From an uncultured Verrucomicrobiota bacterium (GTDB taxonomy: Bacteria; Verrucomicrobiota; Kiritimatiellia; CAIVKH01): 64,000 bases of DNA. The stretch is from the NCBI GenBank assembly GCA_937872895.1, contig CALMUP010000009.1:339334-403333 (forward strand), given 5' to 3'. Positions 27,056 through 33,808 of the stretch are shown here, in pieces. Made by a program: the position numbers and the translations under genes. Position 1 is the first letter of the stretch; the number at the start of each line of letters is the position of its first letter. The notes beneath the pieces were generated by a model, which saw only the letters and a list, made by a program, of their open reading frames with translations, was not told the DNA's origin and did not search any database.

Positions 27056-27416
27056 AGGTAAACCTTTCTAGTGAACTAGTTGATGACTGTCCCATCATTG
27101 ACAGATACTGTCAAAGGCATATTTGGTCCGAGAAGGGGACATGGCTTGTAAGTCTTGACCTCGTAAAAGGTGCTGTTTTCTCTGTCCCTCTGCTGGTCCC
27201 TTGGCCGGGTTGGCGGCTGTACGGTTCTGTCCAGTCCTTGGAATGTGTGATGCTGCGATTGTCCAGAGGCTGGATCGGGTGGGTGACCGGGGATGTTGCG
27301 TTCGGGAACAAGCCGTGCTAGTTGAAAAGCGTGGTGTGCCGGGCAGTTCGATGGGTACCCAAACGCCTGGTTTCGGGCGGATCATCCACCGTCGTATGTC
27401 GAGGATCACGACCCGC
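27056..27416. other. Intergenic region between parvulin and transposase genes
   Basis: No gene is supported in these 361 bases. They contain the parvulin promoter region with its palindrome (27098-27114), CTGTCCC at 27087-27093, GGGGACA at 27135-27141 and TCTGTCCC at 27181-27188. The last two form an inverted pair resembling a REP-like unit. Nothing further is recognisable up to the transposase stop. Confidence 0.5.
27098..27114 (-). promoter_or_regulatory. Perfect palindrome upstream of the parvulin gene
   Basis: TTGACAG and CTGTCAA are separated by ATA, giving a 7+3+7 inverted repeat 43 bases before the parvulin ATG. Read toward the gene, its first half contains an exact TTGACA -35 hexamer. 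A repressor bound here would occlude RNA polymerase. No regulator is assigned. Confidence 0.5.
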
Positions 27417-28286
27417 TTAGGTGGCTGCTCGCAGCCGGTGCCAGCAGGCGAGGGGTGGGTCGGTGATCGCGCATGGCTGGATGCGGCGCCCCTCTGCCCT
27501 CGGGTGGTGTCCAGCCATCACCGTGCGGATGAACAACTCGGAGCCGATGACCAAGCCCTCGGTCCAGTAGCGAATGCGCCCAATCACACCCTTCGAAACG
27601 CCGGGCGGGTTGGATGGCGATGCGCCATCCAGCGTACCGTCCAGAATCTGTTGAACGGCATCAATGTTATCCGCGCCAAGCAGCGGAAGAATGTGTTGCC
27701 GGACATGGTCGGCGTACGGGTGGCGTCCGGTTTGCTTCCATGCCCCGTAAGAGCCGAACCGGTAAGCCCCGGCACGCTTGACCAATCCGGCACGAACCGG
27801 ATTGTTTTCGATGTAACGCCAGCAGGCCATGACGGCACCCGCTTCGAGGATCGTGTGCTTGAAGCGGTCTGCCCACAAACCGCCTCGTCGCCGAACGGTG
27901 CGTGTGCGGTTGAACCACGCAGTGAAAAGTTGCTGGAGGTGTCGCATGAACCAGCTGATGTTGCGGGTGCGTTGCTGCCATGACTGGCACTGGGGGCTGT
28001 CGGGCTCCAGTTCCTTCCGGCCCCGGTGAAACGCGCGGTAACGGCGGCACATCTCCGCGGATGAGAAGTGTCCGGCCGGGGCATGGAGAAGCAGGTGGTA
28101 ATGGTTGGACATGACCTGATAAGCCACGACGTGAACGCCGTAGAGTAGGCTGACCTTGCGGAGTATTCGGAGAAATTGCTCTTTCTCGACATCGCCAAAG
28201 GGCCGGTCTCGGACGGTGCCGGCGGTCCGATTGTAGCAATGGTACCAAGTGTCGCAGTGATCGATCTTGATGCGTGCGGTTCTCAT
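27417..28286 (-). CDS. Y1-type transposase, REP-associated (RAYT/IS200-like)
   Basis: A 289-residue HUH-superfamily single-strand transposase. The metal-binding HUH motif is HYH (62-64) in VMSNHYHLLLH. The C-terminal family signature is RYIENNPVRAGLVKRAGAYRFGSY, split here around YIENNPVRAG (158-167). The middle (SWFMRHLQQLFTAWFNRT, GGLWADRFKHTILE) is also typical. Such stand-alone proteins often act on short palindromic REP sequences in trans. Copies of TGTCCC/GGGACA surround the gene. The residues just before YIENNPV (AVMACWR) lack a tyrosine where the E. coli homologue is thought to have its nucleophile, so activity is uncertain. Confidence 0.82.
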   Translation of the reverse strand: MRTARIKIDHCDTWYHCYNRTAGTVRDRPFGDVEKEQFLRILRKVSLLYGVHVVAYQVMSNHYHLLLHAPAGHFSSAEMCRRYRAFHRGRKELEPDSPQCQSWQQRTRNISWFMRHLQQLFTAWFNRTRTVRRRGGLWADRFKHTILEAGAVMACWRYIENNPVRAGLVKRAGAYRFGSYGAWKQTGRHPYADHVRQHILPLLGADNIDAVQQILDGTLDGASPSNPPGVSKGVIGRIRYWTEGLVIGSELFIRTVMAGHHPRAEGRRIQPCAITDPPLACWHRLRAAT

Positions 28287-28425
28287 ATCCAGCTAAAGCA
28301 ACGAGGCGGCGTGTTTTCCGGATATTTTTCGTTTCGATTGATTGAATCAAGCGTATCTCCTTGCTGGATAAATGGATAAGCCGCATTTTGTTTTCGCGGG
28401 CGGAGGCCAACCCGCATCAACACAG

Positions 28426-28468
28426 TGTCCCTGCAGGAAATGTTCTCGGAAACATTCTCTGTCCCTGC
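28426..28468 (+). repeat. TGTCCCTGC repeats and AATGTT/AACATT inverted repeat upstream of lexA
   Basis: TGTCCCTGC occurs at 28426-28434 and again within TCTGTCCCTGC at 28458-28468. The inverse, GCAGGGACAGA, is at 29147-29157, so lexA is bracketed by an 11-base inverted repeat. Between the first two copies AATGTT and AACATT (28439-28444, 28451-28456) form a perfect 6+6+6 inverted repeat. Association with the adjacent transposase is inferred. Confidence 0.5.
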
Positions 28469-28473
28469 GAGGG

Positions 28474-28502
28474 TTGATTGTGAACGATCGTTCACGTATG
28501 GT
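28474..28502 (+). promoter_or_regulatory. SOS promoter with LexA box between -35 and -10
   Basis: TTGATT (28474-28479) and TATGGT (28497-28502) are 17 bases apart. The spacer is filled by the perfect 16-base palindrome GTGAACGATCGTTCAC (28480-28495). Its core GAAC-N4-GTTC is the LexA box form known from Gram-positive bacteria. Repressor binding here would block polymerase and autoregulate lexA and the downstream polymerase gene. Confidence 0.78.
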
Positions 28503-28522
28503 GGGTGGGAAGGAATACGTTT

Positions 28523-29113
28523 ATGCCACGGAAACGAACAATGGATGGGAAGGTGCAGGCGTTGCGGCGGTTTTACCGGGAGGAGGCGCGGGTGCCGACT
28601 TACACGGAGATGCTGGCCTTGCTGGGGTACCGGTCGAAGAATGCGGTGCACCGGTTGGTGGGGGCGCTGGAGGGGTTGGGTTATGTGCGCCGCGGGCCGA
28701 CCGGCAAGCTGGTGTTTACCCGGCGGTTGACCGGGTCCATCAAGATCCTCGGACTGGTCCAAGCCGGATTTCCTTCGCCGGCCGAAGAGGAGCTGGTCGA
28801 TGTCTTGAGCCTTGATGAGTACCTGGTGCGACGACCAGAGGCAACGTTCATGCTGACGGTGAGTGGCGATTCGATGATCGAGGCCGGTATCCACCCCGGA
28901 GATCTGGTGCTGATCGAGAAGGGACGCACCCCGAAGTGCAACGACATCGTCATCGCTCAAGTCGATGGCGAATGGACGCTGAAGTACTACCAGAAGGACC
29001 GCAAGGGATGTGTACGGCTCGAACCCGCGAACAAGAACTACGCCACCATCGTTCCGAAGCAGTCGCTGGCCATCGGTGGTGTGGTCCGTGCGGTGGTGCG
29101 AAAGTACGATTGA
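28523..29113 (+). CDS. lexA: LexA-type SOS repressor
   Basis: A 196-residue repressor with a winged HTH at residues ~8-68 (FYREEARVPTYTEMLALLG, SKNAVHRLVGALEGLGYV) and an S24 self-cleaving domain. The scissile bond is A81-G82 in LVQAGFPSP. The catalytic Ser is S117 in VSGDSMIEAG and the catalytic Lys is K154 in WTLKYYQ. RecA-stimulated self-cleavage would derepress the operon. AAGGA lies 8 bases before the ATG. The next gene is a Y-family polymerase, so the pair resembles an SOS mutagenesis cassette. It could be the cell's main LexA or a cassette-specific one; the window cannot decide. Confidence 0.88.
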   Translation: MPRKRTMDGKVQALRRFYREEARVPTYTEMLALLGYRSKNAVHRLVGALEGLGYVRRGPTGKLVFTRRLTGSIKILGLVQAGFPSPAEEELVDVLSLDEYLVRRPEATFMLTVSGDSMIEAGIHPGDLVLIEKGRTPKCNDIVIAQVDGEWTLKYYQKDRKGCVRLEPANKNYATIVPKQSLAIGGVVRAVVRKYD

Positions 29114-29158
29114 CCGGGGTAACGCAACCATACGGTTGCACGCTTTGCAGGGACAGAC

Positions 29159-30505
29159 ATGAACATCCACGGGAACGATGCGAATTCTATGTCCCCCGGT
29201 TGCCGGGCGGGGTTTACCCTTTCCTCGTTTCCCAAGGCGATGGTGCATTTGGATGGCGATGCGTTTTTTGCCGCGGTGGAGCAGGCGATCCATCCGGAGT
29301 GGAAAGGGAAACCGGTGGTGACCGGGAAGGAACGCGGCATCATCGCCTGCGCGAGTTACGAGGCGAAGGCGATGGGCATCAAGCGCGGGGTGCGCCTGCA
29401 CGAGGCGCAGGCGATGTGCCGCGACCTGATCGTGGTCCCGAGCGACTACGAGACCTACTGCCTCTATTCGAAACGCATGTTCAACATCATGCGCCGGTTC
29501 ACCCCGGTGGTGGAGGAAAGCTCGATCGATGAGGGGTTCGCCGACCTGACCGGTCTGCGCCGGGTGTTCCATACCTCCTATGTCGAGATCGCGCGCCGGA
29601 TGAAGCAGGCCATCGCCGACGAGCTGGACATCACCGTGTCGATCGGCCTCAGCCTGTCGAAGGGTCTGTGCAAGCTCGCCTCGAAGCACCACAAGCCGAA
29701 CGGCCTGACCGCGGTGGCCGGCCACAAGATCCACGAGTTCCTCCCGCGTTTTCCGCTGGAGGAGGTCTGGGGTTTCGGCCCGAACATCACCGCGTTCCTG
29801 CGCAAGCAGGGCCTGGCCACCGCGTATGACTTCACCCGGATGTCCGAGGCGTGGGCGGGGAAGAAGCTGGGCAAGACCGGTCGCGAGATCTGGAATGAAC
29901 TGCGCGGCAACGCGGTATACCCGATATCGACCGAGGAGAAAACCGACTACGCGACGATCAGCAAGTGCAAGACCTTCACGGCGCCGTCGTCCGACCCCGA
30001 CTTCATCCACGCCAAACTCGTCCGCAACGTCGAGTCCGCCTTCATCAAGGCCCGCCGCTACCGACTCCGTGCGCGGCTGCTCTACGTCGCGCTGCGCACG
30101 AAGGATTACCAGCAGCGCGGCGTCGAGGCGCAATTGAGCCGCGCGACCTGCACGCCGCAGGAGGTCCTTCCGTTGGTGCGGCGCATGTTCGATCAAGTCT
30201 ACCTGCCCGGCATGGAATACCGCACCACCATGGTGGTGCTGGGAAAGCTGGAGGATGACCGGGTGGACCAGTTCGAGCTGTTCGAGGACCGGGTGCGCAT
30301 CGACCGCCTGCGTGAGGTGGCCCGCGCCGCCGACGACATCGCCGAGCGCTACGGAAAACATGCGGTATGCCTCGGCACCGGGTTGCACCTCGGGCAGCAC
30401 CGCATCACCGAACGCGACGAGAAACCGTTGCGCCGCAGCGACCTGCTCCCCGGCGAAACCTCGCGCCAGCGGCTGAACATCCCGAAGCTCGATATCCGCG
30501 TCTGA
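29159..30505 (+). CDS. dinB: Y-family DNA polymerase (Pol IV/DinB-like)
   Basis: A 448-residue translesion polymerase. The palm carboxylates are visible: D32 in MVHLDGDAFFAAVEQ, and D124-E125 in ESSIDEGFADLTG. The segment IIACASYEAKAMGIKRG and the helix-hairpin-helix region EVWGFGPNITAFLRKQGL are characteristic, followed by a little-finger domain (SKCKTFTAPSSDPDFIHAKL). It copies past damaged bases with low fidelity. It begins 45 bases after lexA with AGGGA close to the ATG. The ~25 residues before MVHLDGD are longer than usual, so an internal start is possible. No UmuD or ImuB partner is adjacent. Confidence 0.88.
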   Translation: MNIHGNDANSMSPGCRAGFTLSSFPKAMVHLDGDAFFAAVEQAIHPEWKGKPVVTGKERGIIACASYEAKAMGIKRGVRLHEAQAMCRDLIVVPSDYETYCLYSKRMFNIMRRFTPVVEESSIDEGFADLTGLRRVFHTSYVEIARRMKQAIADELDITVSIGLSLSKGLCKLASKHHKPNGLTAVAGHKIHEFLPRFPLEEVWGFGPNITAFLRKQGLATAYDFTRMSEAWAGKKLGKTGREIWNELRGNAVYPISTEEKTDYATISKCKTFTAPSSDPDFIHAKLVRNVESAFIKARRYRLRARLLYVALRTKDYQQRGVEAQLSRATCTPQEVLPLVRRMFDQVYLPGMEYRTTMVVLGKLEDDRVDQFELFEDRVRIDRLREVARAADDIAERYGKHAVCLGTGLHLGQHRITERDEKPLRRSDLLPGETSRQRLNIPKLDIRV

Positions 30506-30589
30506 ACCCCGCCCGTATCCGCCGGTCCGGTTGGCTGTCGCACGATTCGGCATGACAGCACCCCGTGCGTGCGTCAGCATGCCGGAGTG

Positions 30590-31612
30590 ATGAAGGAACC
30601 GCCTCGCCCGCAGTATGGAAGCCGGATCGTTGACCGCGTGCCCGTGGACGGGGCGGTGCAACCGTGGCCCTCGAATACCGTCCGCTATATCAGCCGGAGC
30701 TGGCGCGGCCCGGTCCATCTTCACGCCGAAGGCGTTGACTTCAATCTCCGCTATGTCGCACTCCATGACCACGTCGGCTCCGGCCATTACCCGCGGCACA
30801 CCCACCCGCACTCGGAGTTGATGCTGGTGCTGGATGGCGAAGGTGTGATCGAAACGGATCGCCGCACCGACGCCGCCATCCCGGTGAAGCCCGGGGACCT
30901 GATGGTTTTTCCCCCGCGCATGGTTCACCAGTCGAGCTGGTCGCTGCCCTCCCGCACCGTGTGGCGGGCGTTGATGATCGATTTTGATATCGGCCTGGAG
31001 GTCGCCCGCATGCCGATGGAGGAGGGGGAGCATGTGGAGATCGGTTTCGTGCCGTTCTACGATTGTTTTTTCAGCCGGGGCGAACTCCAGATGCCGCTTT
31101 CCGGCGCCGGTTGGTCGGCGGTGGCGGAGCGCGCGGATGCGATCAGCGGCCTGCTCTCCCGTCCCGGCTACGGCGTGGGCGGCGACCTCATTGCCGGCGT
31201 CCTGCAGCTGATCGTCCTGTTTTCCCGCGCGGCCCGGGAGCAGGGACGGGCGGGGACAAACGTGCCGTTGCCGCCGATGTTCAGTCGTCAGGCCGCTCTG
31301 CTCAAGGCCCGCACACTGATCGAACACCGAGCCTGGTTTGATCCCGGATCGGTTAGCCGATTGGCCCGCGAGGTGGGCATGTCGGACTCGCACTTCATCC
31401 GCGAATTCCACGCCGCGTTCGGCCTGTCGCCCAAACAGTACAGTCAACGCATCCTGATGCGCCGGGCCTGCGCCCTGCTGCAACGGACCGACCTCCCGGT
31501 AAAAGCCATCGCGGAGCGCCTGGGCTACGAGGATCCATCGATCTTCTCCCGGGCCTTCAGCCGCAGTGTTGGTGTGTCCCCGGCCCACTACCGCCGCCAG
31601 CCCGCCTCCTGA
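30590..31612 (+). CDS. AraC family transcriptional regulator with cupin domain
   Basis: A 340-residue regulator. The N-terminal cupin-like effector domain includes HYPRHTHPHSELMLVLDGEG and VKPGDLMVFPPRMVHQSSW. Two C-terminal HTH motifs follow: VSRLAREVGMSDSHFIREFH and AIAERLGYEDPSIFSRAFSR, with the GVSPAHYRR ending typical of AraC/XylS proteins. The cupin points to a sugar or small-molecule effector. The ATG at 30590 was chosen; an in-frame GTG at 30569 would add 7 residues and neither has an ideal ribosome-binding site. The adjacent alanine racemase gene is on the same strand but need not be its target. Confidence 0.85.
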   Translation: MKEPPRPQYGSRIVDRVPVDGAVQPWPSNTVRYISRSWRGPVHLHAEGVDFNLRYVALHDHVGSGHYPRHTHPHSELMLVLDGEGVIETDRRTDAAIPVKPGDLMVFPPRMVHQSSWSLPSRTVWRALMIDFDIGLEVARMPMEEGEHVEIGFVPFYDCFFSRGELQMPLSGAGWSAVAERADAISGLLSRPGYGVGGDLIAGVLQLIVLFSRAAREQGRAGTNVPLPPMFSRQAALLKARTLIEHRAWFDPGSVSRLAREVGMSDSHFIREFHAAFGLSPKQYSQRILMRRACALLQRTDLPVKAIAERLGYEDPSIFSRAFSRSVGVSPAHYRRQPAS

Positions 31613-31669
31613 GCCGAACCCGTTGCGGTTGGGATTGAACCGGACGGTGCGGGGTCGTATAACCGGGCG

Positions 31670-32779
31670 ATGCAACGGTCATGGGTTGAAATTGATGTGC
31701 GGCAGTTGAGTGCGAACATCGCATCGGTGCGCGGTGCGCTTCCCGCGGCAACCAAGCTGGTGTTCGTCGTAAAGGCGAATGCCTATGGTCACGGGTTGCG
31801 CGAGGTGGCGCGGCATGCCGCGCGCGAGGGCGTGACCTGGTTCGCGGTGGCGTATGTGGGCGAAGCGGTCGCCGTGCGCGCTGTTGCGCCGAAGGCCTCG
31901 ATCGTGATCCTCGGCGCGGTGGAGCCAGAGGACGTGGCGCTGCTGCACGAGCAATCCATCCTGCCCATCCTCGTGGACGAGACGCACGCGGAGCGGCTGT
32001 CGGCGGCGGCGGTGCGGCTGGGTATCCGCCTGAAGGCCCATCTGAAGGTGGATACCGGCATGGGCCGCTTCGGTGTGCCGTGGGAGTCCGCCGTTGATTC
32101 CTTTGCGCGGATCCAGAAATTGCCGGGCCTCGGCATCGTCGGGATCTGCACGCATTTCGCCTCGGTCGAAGTCGCACGTCCGTCCCTCGGGCCGGTGCAG
32201 GTGGAACGGTTCCGGATGATCACCGATGCCGTCGCGAAGATCACCGACCAGCCGCTGATGCGCCATGTGTCGAGCAGCCGCGCCTTCGAGTGTTTTCCCG
32301 ACTGGGATTTCGATGCCGTACGGCCCGGCATCGTGTTGTACGGTTACGGTGCCCGCGACGCGGCAATGCGCGCCCCCACCGCGCCGATCCTTCACTGGAA
32401 AACGCGCGTGATGATGGTGAAACGGGTGCCGGCCCAGTTCGCGGTCGGCTACTACAGCAGCTATGCCACGTCGAAGGAGACGTGCATCGCCACCATCGCC
32501 GCCGGCTATTCCGATGGTTACCACCGGTTGCTGGGTAACCGCGGTTTTGCACTGGTGCGCGGCAACCGGTATCCGGTGGTCGGCCGCGTGAGCATGAACT
32601 GGATCACGCTGGATGTCGGCCTTGACAGCGGGGTGGAGCCGGGTGATGAAGTGGTGCTGATGGGTGCGCAAGGCGGGGAGTCGTTCTGGGCTGATGAAAT
32701 GGCGCGCATGGCCCGGACCATTGCCTACGAGGTGTTGACCAGCATCGATCCGCTGGCTGAGCGCGTGTACCGTGGGTGA
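31670..32779 (+). CDS. alr: Alanine racemase
   Basis: A 369-residue PLP enzyme that makes D-alanine for peptidoglycan. The PLP lysine is K35 in FVVKANAYGHG. HLKVDTGMGRFG follows, then RPGIVLYGYG at the end of the barrel. The second catalytic base is Y261 in VGYYSSYAT. The C-terminal domain has GRVSMNWITLDVG where most alanine racemases have a CMD triplet; here it is S308-M309-N310. This Asp-to-Asn change is unusual but lies in an otherwise intact enzyme. The ATG at 31670 has GGGCG close upstream. Confidence 0.9.
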   Translation: MQRSWVEIDVRQLSANIASVRGALPAATKLVFVVKANAYGHGLREVARHAAREGVTWFAVAYVGEAVAVRAVAPKASIVILGAVEPEDVALLHEQSILPILVDETHAERLSAAAVRLGIRLKAHLKVDTGMGRFGVPWESAVDSFARIQKLPGLGIVGICTHFASVEVARPSLGPVQVERFRMITDAVAKITDQPLMRHVSSSRAFECFPDWDFDAVRPGIVLYGYGARDAAMRAPTAPILHWKTRVMMVKRVPAQFAVGYYSSYATSKETCIATIAAGYSDGYHRLLGNRGFALVRGNRYPVVGRVSMNWITLDVGLDSGVEPGDEVVLMGAQGGESFWADEMARMARTIAYEVLTSIDPLAERVYRG

Positions 32780-32809
32780 TGCCGGTCCCGCTTTACCGGC
32801 CATCCGGAA

Positions 32810-33013
32810 TCAGCGGCGCAGCCACCAGTGCGAGGTGGCGGAAATGATGCATAACCCGATGGCCACCACGGCAAACATCACCACGGCATTGATGTTTTGC
32901 TGGGCCTTGAGATTGCCGACATCCTGTTGCAAGCCATACACGATGCCATAGGCCGCCAGACCGATGATCAGGGCGAGCCACCAGAGCCATCGTGTCGGGC
33001 TGGGCGGTTTCAT
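32810..33013 (-). CDS. Small two-helix membrane protein at the end of the Bat operon
   Basis: A 67-residue protein with two predicted transmembrane helices (WLWWLALIIGLAAYGIVYGL and VVMFAVVAIGLCIISATSHW) and a basic C-terminus WWLRR. It starts 9 bases after the batE-like stop on the same strand, so it appears to be the last gene of the Bat operon. No family is recognised. Its size, membrane pattern and spacing support a real gene. Confidence 0.6.
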   Translation of the reverse strand: MKPPSPTRWLWWLALIIGLAAYGIVYGLQQDVGNLKAQQNINAVVMFAVVAIGLCIISATSHWWLRR

Positions 33014-33022
33014 CCCCTCAAT

Positions 33023-33808
33023 CTACCGCATTCCACCCGGTTGCCAAGGATATACAGGTTCGATGGCGGAGCGTTCGATCCATCCGCTTTTCCCGCCGGC
33101 CGCAACTTTCATCCAGGCATCAAAGGTGTCCTCAATGCGCACGATGGATCCTTCGGGGAGGGAAAAGTAGGGCGTCGCGCTGGTGCGCGGTTCATACCGG
33201 GCGGTTTGCTCGCCATGCAGCACGACGGCTTCCGGTTGCCGGAGCCAGGCATGCCAGTAACTCCATCCGGCGGCACCAAGTACGATCGTGAACAGTGCGG
33301 CCAGGATCACCGGCCGGGCGAACCGGCGGAAGCCCGGGGCGATGACCGCGAGAAGGGCGGCGGCAAGCAGGATCCAGTAACCGGTGAGAAGAATGATGCG
33401 CCATTCGGAGGCGGATGCTTCGTGGGCATACCGGCTCCACCAGCCCGGTTCGGGTAGGGTGGCCCCGGTCCGCTGGGCGGCGAGATTCAGGTTGGCGAGG
33501 CTGTCAGCATCACGCGGTGCCAGCAACCACGCCCGCCGGTAGTGCAGGATCGCCTCGCCCAACCGGCCGGCGTGGAACAGCGTGTTGCCGAGGTTGTACC
33601 AGACCTCGCTGGTAGCATGGCCCTGGGCAATCAAGGTGCGGTAAACATGCTCGGCGGTGGCATAATCGGCGGCGACGTAGGCGGCGTGGGCTTTCTCGAA
33701 AAGGGCGGCCGGTTCTGCTTCGGGCCCGGCCGCATGGGCGTGACCCGATACCGCCGGAAAGCCTACCGCGAGGAGAAGCGCGAATAGAAAACACCGCATC
33801 ACACGCAT
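33023..33808 (-). CDS. batE: BatE-like TPR and SH3 domain protein
   Basis: A 261-residue protein. The signal peptide MRVMRCFLFALLLAVGFPAV is followed by tetratricopeptide repeats (LFEKAHAAYVAADYATAEHVYRTL, VWYNLGNTLFHAGRLGEAIL), two transmembrane helices (WRIILLTGYWILLAAALLAV; PVILAALFTIVLGAAGWSYW) and a C-terminal bacterial SH3 domain (ATPYFSLPEGSIVRI, KVAAGGKSGWIERSAIEPV). This is the BatE arrangement of Bacteroides aerotolerance operons. The ATG at 33808 overlaps the batD stop by 10 bases and has AAAGGA upstream. Confidence 0.8.
   Translation of the reverse strand: MRVMRCFLFALLLAVGFPAVSGHAHAAGPEAEPAALFEKAHAAYVAADYATAEHVYRTLIAQGHATSEVWYNLGNTLFHAGRLGEAILHYRRAWLLAPRDADSLANLNLAAQRTGATLPEPGWWSRYAHEASASEWRIILLTGYWILLAAALLAVIAPGFRRFARPVILAALFTIVLGAAGWSYWHAWLRQPEAVVLHGEQTARYEPRTSATPYFSLPEGSIVRIEDTFDAWMKVAAGGKSGWIERSAIEPVYPWQPGGMR

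Noticed and set aside
27201..27983. Plus-strand open frame opposite the transposase
   Set aside because: Antisense to the transposase's conserved C-terminal half; no protein features.
28283..31675. A very long minus-strand open frame (over 1,100 codons) opposite lexA, the polymerase and the AraC gene
   Set aside because: It is antisense to three genes with clear catalytic or DNA-binding motifs. Its translation is rich in His, Arg, Gln and Gly without domains, as expected for an opposite-strand frame in GC-rich DNA.
32781..32800. GCCGGT/ACCGGC inverted repeat between the convergent alanine racemase and small membrane protein genes as a terminator
   Set aside because: The stem is only 6 bp and there is no T-tract on either strand, so it cannot be separated from chance in GC-rich DNA.
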